A DNA stretch of 64,000 nt, from positions 50,607 to 114,606 of the forward strand of contig CBDCFT010000059.1 in the NCBI GenBank assembly GCA_965216365.1. The letters are read 5' to 3'. The translations under genes were made by a program, and so were the position numbers. This DNA is from CBDCFT01 sp965216365. GTDB lineage: Bacteria > Pseudomonadota > Gammaproteobacteria > Arenicellales > CBDCFT01. Shown one piece after another: positions 56,437-64,000 of this stretch (within the stretch, counting starts at the first letter, position 1; every line of letters begins with the position of its first letter). The notes beneath the pieces were generated by a model. It was not told the DNA's origin, did no database searches, and was given only the letters and a program-made list of their open reading frames with translations.

Positions 56437-57075
56437 TTGGTTAATCCACACGAAGACAACGAACAACTGGATCGCGCACATGAATGGTGGAAAAAAAATG
56501 GCTCCGCTGTTATCGGCGGGATCGTGCTGGGACTGATCGGTGTGTTGGGTATCAATTATTGGCAGAGTTACAGGACCAATCAGGCGGAAACGGCATCTAC
56601 TTTGTTTGATCAAATGAGCCAGGCTTTTCGTAACGATGACCAGGAAAGCGCAGTGCTGACCGGCGAGGAAATTGTCAGTGACTACTCGAGTGCGCCCTAT
56701 GCCGCATCGGCGTCTTTGTATCTGGCGAAAATCAAAGCGGAAGAAAAAGATTATGTGGGCGCAAAACAACATTTGCAGTGGATAATGGACAATTCGAGCA
56801 GTGCGTCTATGATACATACGGCGAAGGTGCGTTTGGCTTATCTGGCTTTGGCGGAAAATCAACCGGAACAGGTGTTAACGCTGTTGGAAAATGCGGATGC
56901 CGGCGCTTTCGAACCGCAGTATCAGGAATTGCTTGGTGATGCGTTCAATGCACTGGGACGAAACGGTGAAGCCGCTACGGCATACGACAAGGCGCTGAGC
57001 GGACTTAGCGCTGGTTCTTCTTATGCGTCCATTCTTCAGCAAAAAATCAATAAAGCCAATGCGGCAGCTCAGTAA
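56437..57075 (+). CDS. yfgM: Periplasmic-facing TPR protein YfgM (BamB-linked)
   Basis: 212 residues with TTG start at 56437. A single membrane helix (GGIVLGLIGVLGINYW) after a charged N-terminus, then a DUF2133/TPR-like domain in the periplasm. YfgM is an ancillary SecYEG-PpiD factor and normally sits between hisS and bamB, as here. Confidence 0.93.
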   Translation: MVNPHEDNEQLDRAHEWWKKNGSAVIGGIVLGLIGVLGINYWQSYRTNQAETASTLFDQMSQAFRNDDQESAVLTGEEIVSDYSSAPYAASASLYLAKIKAEEKDYVGAKQHLQWIMDNSSSASMIHTAKVRLAYLALAENQPEQVLTLLENADAGAFEPQYQELLGDAFNALGRNGEAATAYDKALSGLSAGSSYASILQQKINKANAAAQ

Positions 57076-57089
57076 AGTTTAGTCGATCC

Positions 57090-58268
57090 ATGTCATCCGC
57101 GAATCTGTTAAGGACTCTGACCAGGCAGCTTGTCGTCATTATTGTTGTTGTCAGTGCCGGCGGTTGCGGGTTATTCAAGTCAAAAGATGAGAAGGATATC
57201 GTTGAACCGGATCCCGTTCCGGTGGCGAGCGAGAGCGTCAACGTGGAACGCATCTGGAAACATAAAGTGGGCGATTTTGAAAAATCCTTCGCCAACATTG
57301 TTCCAGCGATTGGCCCGGATCGTTTGCTGGTCGCTTCGCCCGAAGGTCGTGTTCAGGCGATTGATCGTAAAACGGGCAAGCGGCTGTGGCGCATCAACTT
57401 AAAACAAAGCATCAATGCGGGAGTCGGTTATGGTGGCGGTTTGGCGGCGCTGGTAACGGACGACGGCGAGATAATTATGCTGGACGCAGAAGACGGTTCG
57501 GAAAGATGGCGCACCGCGTTAAAGGCCGAAGTGTTGGCACGGCCGGTCATCGGCAACGCAGTGGTGGTGGCCCAGGCCGTGGACGGTCAAGTGATCGGTT
57601 TGAGCGTCACCAGCGGTTCACGTAACTGGTCGTACCGGCAAACGGTGCCAAGCCTGACCTTGCACGGCACCGCCGAACCACTGGTGGTATCTTATTACGC
57701 AGTGGCCGGTTTTTCCAATGGCCGCTTGGCGGCGATTGAATTGGCCAGTGGGCGCGTGGTGTGGGAACTGCCGGTGGGGCAGGCCAGCGGACGAAACGAA
57801 ATCGATCGTTTGATTGATATCGATGCGCGCCCGGTAATCGACGGCGACACCATGTACGTCGCGGTGTATCAGGGAAACCTGACCGCAATTGAAGTACGTA
57901 CGGGTCAGATTATCTGGTCGAAAGAAATATCGACACACAAGGACTTCAGTGTCGACTCTGGCCGCATCTATGCAATCGACGATAAGGAACGTTTACTCGC
58001 CATCAGCCGTAGTACCGGTGAGATCGAATGGACGGCAGACTGGTTATCTCATCGCGGGCCGAGTGGCACGGTAACGACTGATGCGCATGTTGCTGTTGCC
58101 GATAAAGAAGGTTTTTTGTATTTGATCGACAAAGATTCCGGCGAGGCTGCCGCGCAGCTGCGGGTTGCCAAAGATGGCATACAGACTACTCCGTTGTGGG
58201 ATGAAGATACACTCTACGCACAGGGTCGCAACGGCGTGTTAAACGCATATAAAATTCAGACGCAGTAA
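57090..58268 (+). CDS. bamB: Outer membrane assembly lipoprotein BamB
   Basis: Beta-propeller lipoprotein of the BAM complex. 392 residues. Lipobox in VVVSAGGCGLFKSKDEK, then PQQ-like repeats (LLVASPEGRVQAIDRKTGKR; YVAVYQGNLTAIEVRTGQII; YLIDKDSGEAAAQLRV). 14 nt after yfgM; a hairpin separates it from der. Confidence 0.95.
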   Translation: MSSANLLRTLTRQLVVIIVVVSAGGCGLFKSKDEKDIVEPDPVPVASESVNVERIWKHKVGDFEKSFANIVPAIGPDRLLVASPEGRVQAIDRKTGKRLWRINLKQSINAGVGYGGGLAALVTDDGEIIMLDAEDGSERWRTALKAEVLARPVIGNAVVVAQAVDGQVIGLSVTSGSRNWSYRQTVPSLTLHGTAEPLVVSYYAVAGFSNGRLAAIELASGRVVWELPVGQASGRNEIDRLIDIDARPVIDGDTMYVAVYQGNLTAIEVRTGQIIWSKEISTHKDFSVDSGRIYAIDDKERLLAISRSTGEIEWTADWLSHRGPSGTVTTDAHVAVADKEGFLYLIDKDSGEAAAQLRVAKDGIQTTPLWDEDTLYAQGRNGVLNAYKIQTQ

Positions 58269-58288
58269 CATCGTTTCATCCTGTAGCC

Positions 58289-58316
58289 TTACCGCGCCAT
58301 GTCCGGCGCGCGGTAA
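58289..58316 (+). promoter_or_regulatory. GC-rich hairpin between bamB and der
   Basis: TTACCGCGC (58289-58297) pairs with GCGCGGTAA (58308-58316). There is no T-tract, so it is not a classical intrinsic terminator. It could stabilise an mRNA end or modulate der expression. Confidence 0.4.
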
Positions 58317-58346
58317 CATAGCCGTTTACTGAAACTGACAGAATCA

Positions 58347-59711
58347 ATGAAACCCGTCGTCGCGTTGGTGGGCCGTCCCAATGTCGGCAAATCAACGCTT
58401 TTTAACGCGCTGACCCGTTCGCGTACAGCACTGGTGGATGATCAACCGGGTGTAACACGCGATCGTTTGTATGGCGATGCCGCATTGGACGAAAAATCGT
58501 TTATCGTTGTCGATACCGGTGGATTAGGCCACGACGAGGATGATCTGGAAGCTGCCATCGATTGGCATGTTAAACAGGTAATAGATGACGCCGATCGGGT
58601 CTTTCTGATAGTGGACGGGCGCGATGGTATCGCAACTTATGACGAGCATATCGCGGCACAGTTACGTTCACATGCCGAACGAGTTAGCGTTGTAGTCAAT
58701 AAAACGGAAGGGGTCGACGCGGCAACCGCGGTTGCCGATTTTCAGCGGCTGGGTCTGGGGCAACCGTTTGCCGTTTCCGCAAAACGTGGCGATGGCATCG
58801 AGCAGTTGATGCAGTCGGTGTTGCAAGATGTTCCGGTGTGTCAGGACGAGATCGCCGGTGAAACCGCAATCGACGAAGCTATTCCTGCTATCGCTATAGT
58901 TGGCCGGCCAAATGTTGGCAAGTCGACTTTGATAAACCGTCTGCTTGGCGAAGAACGTGTCATTGTGCAGGATTGCCCGGGCACGACACGGGATTCGGTG
59001 TCGATTCCGTTGGCGCGTGGCGACAAACATTACCTGTTGATTGATACCGCAGGCGTACGGCGTAAAGCACGTATACAGGCGAATATCGAAAAGTATTCCG
59101 TAATAAAAACCATCCAGGCGATAGATCGCTGTAACGTGGCGGTGATGGTGCTTGATGCCCACGAGGGCATTACCGAACAGGATGCGGCCATCTGCGGCAT
59201 GATTCTCGACGCCGGGCGCTCCATCGTCCTGGCAGTCAATAAATGGGACGGACTTGAAGAGGTTGCACGCAAACGTATCCGTACGGACATTGAACGGCGG
59301 TTACCGTTTTTGCCACCCTGTGACGTGGTATTTATGTCCGCGTTGCACGGCAGTAAAGTCGGCGAAATTCTTCCGGCGGTTGAGCGGGCATTCGAGTCGG
59401 CGATACTGAAATTACCGACATCGCTGATCAATCGTTATCTGGGCAACGCGCTGCAGGCGTTGGCACCACCGGTGTATCGCGGCCGTCCTATCAAGCTCAA
59501 GTATGCACAACAAAGCGGTGTCAACCCGCCGACCATCGAAATATACGGCAACCAGGTGCAGGGCGTTCCGGCATCGTACCGGCGTTACCTGTCGAATTAT
59601 TTTGGCAAGGCATGTAAGGCAAGCGGTACCCGCATACGCATTCGTTTTCGCCAGAGCGATAATCCTTATGCCGGGCGCACCCGGAAAAAAACTAAAAAGA
59701 AATCACGTTAG
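58347..59711 (+). CDS. der: GTPase Der (EngA)
   Basis: Essential double-GTPase for 50S assembly. 454 residues. First G domain: VALVGRPNVGKSTLFNAL, then a second with AIVGRPNVGKSTLINRLLGE and NKWDGL. KH-like C-terminal domain (PPTIEIYGNQVQGVPASYRR) and a Lys/Arg-rich tail KKTKKKSR. Intact. Confidence 0.97.
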   Translation: MKPVVALVGRPNVGKSTLFNALTRSRTALVDDQPGVTRDRLYGDAALDEKSFIVVDTGGLGHDEDDLEAAIDWHVKQVIDDADRVFLIVDGRDGIATYDEHIAAQLRSHAERVSVVVNKTEGVDAATAVADFQRLGLGQPFAVSAKRGDGIEQLMQSVLQDVPVCQDEIAGETAIDEAIPAIAIVGRPNVGKSTLINRLLGEERVIVQDCPGTTRDSVSIPLARGDKHYLLIDTAGVRRKARIQANIEKYSVIKTIQAIDRCNVAVMVLDAHEGITEQDAAICGMILDAGRSIVLAVNKWDGLEEVARKRIRTDIERRLPFLPPCDVVFMSALHGSKVGEILPAVERAFESAILKLPTSLINRYLGNALQALAPPVYRGRPIKLKYAQQSGVNPPTIEIYGNQVQGVPASYRRYLSNYFGKACKASGTRIRIRFRQSDNPYAGRTRKKTKKKSR

Positions 59712-59736
59712 CATTTTTTTTGTTGAATGAATTGGG

Positions 59737-60510
59737 CTAACGCGTAGAACGCGGCCTGGACATCAGGATTCCAGGGTTAATCTGATTACCATTCAACAAA
59801 ACGACCCAAACCAAAGTTCGTTTATTGTCATCATCTCTCGCCGTTGCAATGGCTACCACTTCGGCCGGTGACACGGTTTGCCCGGATTTGGCTAATACCT
59901 CATCGAGGTTGAAAAACAGGCTGATCAATCCCTGGCCATGATCAATCGCCAGAGTGAGGCCGGTTTGTTCCAGCTCCTGCAACAGCGCGATCGTACCTGC
60001 CGCCGGTGCATGCACTTGCTTATCTCCCGGCAATTCGTAGGCCAATCCGAAAAATGAATTGTCCGTGTAAGGTTGGGTAGCGCTATTCAGGACGGGTGAT
60101 TGCAAGGGCAGTGTGACGGTGTCCGCTTGCGTCCACCGCCGCGCGAGAGCATCGAGGAATTCCGTTTCTTCTTCTACACTATCTTCCGGTTTTTTGCTGG
60201 AGGATCGCGCGGTGTAGACATTGAATGAATGCGTGGTTTCGCGCAACGAGTCCGTGCTGAATTTTACAATATAGCGCCCGGGCACCTGATCGATCCCGAG
60301 TCCGATAACGGCATACCAGATACCCGCTTCCTGAGTGACCAACAGACGGCGTTGTCCGAACCAAGCTTGTGGTTTTTCAAGCTGTGACCTGACCAGTGGC
60401 ACGACGGCAACACCACCGGGAACGGGATTAGCTTCAGGTAAAAACGCTACTGCATGAGTGCCGTAAGCGATAAAAATAACGGCGATCAGCGAACTAGGAA
60501 CAGGTTTCAT
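59737..60510 (-). CDS. Degenerate LytM (M23-like) protein with signal peptide
   Basis: 257 residues with an N-terminal signal peptide (SSLIAVIFIAYGTHAVA). The C-terminal half aligns with the M23 endopeptidase fold (QVHAPAAGTIALL, LAIDHGQGLISLFF, GNQINPG). But the metal site is gone: the first motif, normally H-x-G-x-D, reads FFGLAY, and the HxH before the final strand reads LVWVV. It is thus probably catalytically dead, like the EnvC or NlpD LytM domains that activate amidases. It overlaps the start of xseA by 17 nt on the same strand. Confidence 0.7.
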   Translation of the reverse strand: MKPVPSSLIAVIFIAYGTHAVAFLPEANPVPGGVAVVPLVRSQLEKPQAWFGQRRLLVTQEAGIWYAVIGLGIDQVPGRYIVKFSTDSLRETTHSFNVYTARSSSKKPEDSVEEETEFLDALARRWTQADTVTLPLQSPVLNSATQPYTDNSFFGLAYELPGDKQVHAPAAGTIALLQELEQTGLTLAIDHGQGLISLFFNLDEVLAKSGQTVSPAEVVAIATARDDDNKRTLVWVVLLNGNQINPGILMSRPRSTR

Positions 60511-61843
60511 TCACGGTGCAGATTAAATGCCCTTGCGCCAGATCGGCTTTGACCCGCCGGCCCTGTTTCGTTTCGTTAGCGTCGCGCAGGACGTTGTCTG
60601 TTTCAATATCGCGTACGATGGCATAACCCCGGCCGAGTGTCGCCAACGGACTGACACTGCCAAGCCGGGTGGATAATAACGTGTGGTTTTGAGTGTACGC
60701 AGACAACGTATGTTTTATTTGTTGTACTAATCCGTCGCTGGCGGTCTTATGACGCCATTTTATTTGCGCGAGTTGTGACTTGGGAGAGTTGTGCCGCAGA
60801 CCGGCCAGGTTATTCGACAACACAAACCGCAGCTCGTTTAGTTTATTGCTTTGTAGCAGTTGTAATTGCTTGACGTTAGCATCGAGTTGCTGACGTAACG
60901 ATGCCAGACGCTGACGTGGATGAATCAGGCGCCGGGTCAGCCAATCGACGGATTGCGCTTCGCGTTGAAGCTCGCCTTTAAGTGATGTGTATAGTGACCG
61001 TCGCGTTGCTATGAGCTGACTGATCAGTTGCCGCTGATCCGGCGACAACAATTCCGCGGCTGCTGTCGGTGTGGCCGCGCGTGCGTCTGCCGTTAAATCG
61101 GCAATGGTGAAATCGACTTCATGTCCGACTGCCGATACGATGGGAATAGAGCAATGTGCAATCGCGCGGGCTACCGATTCATCGTTAAAAGCCTGCAAGT
61201 CTTCCAGCGAGCCACCGCCACGAGCGAGGATCAGCGCGTCACAATCCTGCCGCTCATTCGCGAGTTCAATGGCTTCAACAATTTTTGGGGCCGCTTCGCT
61301 CCCTTGTACCGGCACCGGGAAAACAAGAACCGACAACGCAGGAAAGCGGCGACGAAACGTGGTGAGAATGTCGCGTATAACGGCGCCGCTGGGCGAAGTA
61401 ATAACGCCAATTCGTCGACAAGTATCAGGGATAGCGAGTTTGCGTTCGCTATCGAACAAACCTTCGTGAGCCAGTCTATTTTTTAAGGCTTCGAATGCCC
61501 GGCGCAACGCACCTTCACCGGCTTCCTCGATGTGCTCGATGACAAGTTGATAGTCGCCGCGATTTTCATACAGAGTGACTTTTCCGCGCACCAGCACCTG
61601 CATGCCGTCTGCCGGTTTACAGGAACCCGCCACGCGACGGTTGCGAAACAGGGCGCAACGAATCTGGGCATTTTCATCTTTGAGTGAAAAATACCGGTGG
61701 CCCGAAGCCGGTGTCGCGAGGTTGGAAATCTCGCCTTCGACCCACACTTGCGGATAGTTCATTTCGAGTAAACCGCGAACTTCGTTGTTGAGTTCGCTTA
61801 CGCGATAAATTTGGCGGTTGTCTGCGGTGAGATGAAAATCCAT
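60494..61843 (-). CDS. xseA: Exodeoxyribonuclease VII large subunit
   Basis: Degrades single-stranded DNA with the small subunit XseB, which is not nearby. 449 residues. N-terminal OB fold (PQVWVEGEISNLATPASGHR), then the catalytic domain (RIGVITSPSGAVIRDILTTF, LILARGGGSLEDLQAFNDE) and a coiled-coil C-terminus. Divergent from guaB, as in most gammaproteobacteria; their start codons are 93 nt apart. Confidence 0.96.
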   Translation of the reverse strand: MDFHLTADNRQIYRVSELNNEVRGLLEMNYPQVWVEGEISNLATPASGHRYFSLKDENAQIRCALFRNRRVAGSCKPADGMQVLVRGKVTLYENRGDYQLVIEHIEEAGEGALRRAFEALKNRLAHEGLFDSERKLAIPDTCRRIGVITSPSGAVIRDILTTFRRRFPALSVLVFPVPVQGSEAAPKIVEAIELANERQDCDALILARGGGSLEDLQAFNDESVARAIAHCSIPIVSAVGHEVDFTIADLTADARAATPTAAAELLSPDQRQLISQLIATRRSLYTSLKGELQREAQSVDWLTRRLIHPRQRLASLRQQLDANVKQLQLLQSNKLNELRFVLSNNLAGLRHNSPKSQLAQIKWRHKTASDGLVQQIKHTLSAYTQNHTLLSTRLGSVSPLATLGRGYAIVRDIETDNVLRDANETKQGRRVKADLAQGHLICTVNETCS

Positions 61844-61901
61844 AAACTGACAAAAATCTCAACAAATTGGGGTTACCGTGGAATCGAACCACAATATCTA
61901 G

Positions 61902-61930
61902 TTTACGAAGCGAATGTCAATCCGTATAAT
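61902..61930 (+). promoter_or_regulatory. guaB promoter placing transcription start at or near the start codon
   Basis: -35 TTTACG (61902-61907), 17-nt spacer, consensus -10 TATAAT (61925-61930). guaB ATG begins at 61937, where transcription from this -10 would be expected to start (6-8 nt downstream). The bases between (CCGGCG) hold no Shine-Dalgarno. A leaderless guaB mRNA is predicted. Confidence 0.6.
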
Positions 61931-61936
61931 CCGGCG

Positions 61937-63400
61937 ATGGAAAATATCGAATCGGCCCTCACATTTGACGACATCCTGCTCGTCCCCGCTTATTCCGCGA
62001 CCCTGCCACGCGATGCTGACCTGAGTACCCGGTTTAGCCGGCGTCTGAACCTAAAAATTCCGCTGGTGTCCGCCGCAATGGATACCGTAACCGAATCCCG
62101 TGGCGCCATTTGTCTTGCCCAGGAAGGCGGCATCGGTGTCGTTCACCGTAATTTGCCGCCACAACGACAGGCCAAAGAAGTCAACCGGGTAAAGAAGTTT
62201 GAAAGCGGTGTGATACAGGATCCGATAACGGTTACCGCCAGTACGACGGTGCAGGAGGTGCTCGATCTGACCCGGCGAAAAGGCATTTCCGGTGTGCCTG
62301 TGTTAGATGATGGCAAGTTGACCGGTATAGTGACCAGCCGCGATTTGCGTTTTGAAACCCGTTTCGATGCGCCGGTCAGCAGCGTGATGACAACACGGGA
62401 TAAGCTGGTGACGGTGAAAGAGAATGCGAGCCGCGACGAGGTACAGAATTTATTACACAAACACCGTATCGAAAAAATTCTGGTTGTAAACGATGATTTC
62501 GATCTGAAAGGCCTGATCACGGTCAAGGATATTCAAAAATCCACAGAATACCCCAATGCCTGCAAGGATGAACGCGGACGTTTAATGGTTGCGGCAGCAG
62601 TCGGCGTCGGAGCGGACACCGATGAGCGTGTCGCTGCATTGGTGCAAGCACAAGTCGATGCAATCGTGGTGGATACGGCGCATGGTCATTCCAAGGGCGT
62701 CATCGACCGTGTGCGGATGATTAAAGACGAGTACGACCATGTCGATGTGGTGGCCGGTAATATTGCAACGGAACGCGCCGCGCGGGATTTGATGGATGCA
62801 GGCGCGGATGCGGTCAAAGTCGGTATTGGCCCGGGTTCGATATGCACGACCCGCATGGTGGCTGGCGTCGGCGTGCCGCAAATTACGGCAATTACGAATG
62901 TAGCGCGCGCCGTGCGTGACACCGATGTACCGATGATCGCGGATGGCGGTATTCGTTTTTCCGGCGATATCGCAAAAGCCTTGGCGGCGGGTGCACATTG
63001 CATCATGATTGGTGGCCTATTTGCAGGCACCGACGAGTCGCCCGGCGAAATCGAACTGTATCAGGGCCGCTCCTACAAAAGCTATCGTGGCATGGGTTCC
63101 TTAGGTGCAATGCAACAGGGTTCGAAAGATCGTTATTTTCAGGAGGGTGTTTCCAGCAGCGATAAACTGGTGCCTGAAGGCATAGAAGGGCGTGTGCCAT
63201 ACAAAGGTCCGATGATTAATATCATTCATCAATTGATAGGCGGTGTACGTTCCAGTATGGGCTATACGGGCAGCGCGAACCTGCAGGATATGCGTGAGAG
63301 GTCAAACTTTGTGCGCATCAGTAACGCCGGTATTCGCGAAAGTCACGTGCATGATGTGACCATAGTGAAGGAAGCTCCCAACTATCAGCGCGAGTACTAG
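61937..63400 (+). CDS. guaB: IMP dehydrogenase GuaB
   Basis: Rate-limiting step to GMP. 487 residues from ATG 61937 (ENIESALTFDDILLVPAYSA), the family start; frame extends upstream without family match. CBS pair at about 93-205, then the catalytic Cys in VGIGPGSICTTRMVAGVG and IADGGIRFSGDIAKALAAGA, EGVSSSDKLVPEGIEGR flap. No ribosome site precedes the start. Confidence 0.97.
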   Translation: MENIESALTFDDILLVPAYSATLPRDADLSTRFSRRLNLKIPLVSAAMDTVTESRGAICLAQEGGIGVVHRNLPPQRQAKEVNRVKKFESGVIQDPITVTASTTVQEVLDLTRRKGISGVPVLDDGKLTGIVTSRDLRFETRFDAPVSSVMTTRDKLVTVKENASRDEVQNLLHKHRIEKILVVNDDFDLKGLITVKDIQKSTEYPNACKDERGRLMVAAAVGVGADTDERVAALVQAQVDAIVVDTAHGHSKGVIDRVRMIKDEYDHVDVVAGNIATERAARDLMDAGADAVKVGIGPGSICTTRMVAGVGVPQITAITNVARAVRDTDVPMIADGGIRFSGDIAKALAAGAHCIMIGGLFAGTDESPGEIELYQGRSYKSYRGMGSLGAMQQGSKDRYFQEGVSSSDKLVPEGIEGRVPYKGPMINIIHQLIGGVRSSMGYTGSANLQDMRERSNFVRISNAGIRESHVHDVTIVKEAPNYQREY

Positions 63401-63487
63401 TCGTATTCCGGCATGCCGTTTCCCGGCTATTTTGAGATACACCGTGAAAATTAGTCGCTTCTCCGGGTTTGTTCGGAAAGTCGTTGC

Positions 63488-64000
63488 ATGAGTTATTCGC
63501 GGATTCACAGCGACCGGATTCTGATTCTGGACTTCGGCGGACAGTACACGCAACTCATTGCACGCAATATTCGTGAAGCGAATGTTTATTGCGAGATTTA
63601 TCCCTACGATGTTGAACCCGATTCTATAAAAGCGTTTGCGCCGAAGGGAATCGTCCTTTCCGGTGGCCCGGAAACCGTCACTACCACTGAGACGCCACGC
63701 ACACCCCAGATCGTTTTCGATCTAGCCGTTCCCGTGCTGGGCATTTGCTACGGCATGCAGACCATGGCCGCGCAATTGGGCGGAATAGTGGATACTGCAG
63801 ATCACCAGGAGTATGGGCACGCTAATGTACGCCTGCATGGCGACAGCGCTTTATTTAGAAGCTTAAAAAAGAGCCGAACTCGACGTTTGGATGAGTCATG
63901 GTGACCATGTTGTGGAACCGCCCGAGGGTTTCACTGTTCTAGCATCAACATCGAATGCTCCGCTGGCCGCGATTGGCGATAACAATCGTCATTATTACGG
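63488..64000 (+). CDS. guaA: GMP synthase (glutamine-hydrolysing) GuaA, 5' part, cut by window end; one frame break
   Basis: Converts XMP to GMP. The N-terminal glutamine amidotransferase domain is present: ILDFGGQYTQLIARNIREAN, IVLSGGPETVT and the catalytic Cys in GICYGMQTMAAQLGG. A +1 shift in a run of six A (63865-63870) breaks the frame; the next frame carries on as ELDVWMSHGDHVVEPPEGFT to the end of the window. The ATP-pyrophosphatase and dimerisation domains lie beyond 64000. Follows guaB by 87 nt. Confidence 0.93.

Noticed and set aside
61870..61890. tRNA gene on the minus strand between xseA and guaB
   Set aside because: The bases form a T-arm-like stem-loop (GTGG-TTCGATT-CCAC), but no acceptor, D or anticodon arm can be built around it.

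Overview
The window is a 64 kb stretch of chromosome from a gammaproteobacterium. It carries zipA, dksA, bamB, pilF, yajQ, trmJ and suhB, and it keeps several classic gammaproteobacterial gene blocks: initiator-tRNA-rimP-nusA-infB-rbfA-truB-rpsO-pnp; smc-zipA-ligA; queA-tgt-yajC-secD-secF; nrdR-ribD-ribE-ribBA-ribH-nusB-thiL-pgpA; ndk-rlmN-pilF-hisS-yfgM-bamB-der; and guaB-guaA divergent from xseA. Nothing in the sequence fixes the genus. Most of the window is housekeeping: translation, RNA processing, protein export, riboflavin, DNA repair and purine synthesis.

Layout. 1-1.3 kb: end of nuoN (complex I). 1.3-4.3 kb: an accessory island with a winged-helix/nucleotidyltransferase regulator behind a long perfect palindrome, a HEPN partner gene broken by an 86 bp hairpin element, and a decayed type I restriction-modification hsdM that has lost its catalytic core. 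4.3-13.1 kb: initiator tRNA and the nusA-infB-rpsO-pnp supercluster. 13.1-13.5 kb: a cluster of three kinds of palindromic intergenic repeat. 13.5-18.7 kb: dtd, a YheT-like hydrolase, catalase with an OxyR-like site, dihydroorotase, dksA. 18.9-25.7 kb: smc-zipA-ligA. 25.7-27.6 kb: a small accessory patch (a short membrane-protein gene with an in-frame TGA, a TauD-like dioxygenase, a DUF218 protein). 27.6-34.5 kb: aconitase, yciB, deoxynucleoside kinase, tRNA-Leu(CAA), queA-tgt. 34.5-43.7 kb: Sec export genes, nrdR and the riboflavin operon. 43.8-50.8 kb: lytic transglycosylase, yajQ, dsbC-like, ferredoxin, mutS, suhB, trmJ. 50.8-58.3 kb: iscA, mtaB, ndk, rlmN, pilF, hisS, yfgM, bamB. 58.3-64 kb: der, a degenerate LytM protein, xseA, guaB and the start of guaA.

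A caution. Six conserved genes (infB, rbfA, queA, tgt, mtaB, guaA) contain frame breaks. All are net single-base insertions, eleven in total and never a deletion, and removing them restores normal-length proteins. Since several of these genes are essential, this looks like a sequencing or assembly signature rather than gene death. The hsdM and HEPN lesions differ: a large deletion, nonsense codons and an insertion element look like true decay. The best candidates for new biology are the palindrome-controlled wHTH-nucleotidyltransferase/HEPN pair and its hairpin insertion, a promoter geometry that predicts a leaderless guaB mRNA, a LytM-fold protein that has lost both metal-binding motifs, and a short membrane-protein gene interrupted by one TGA.
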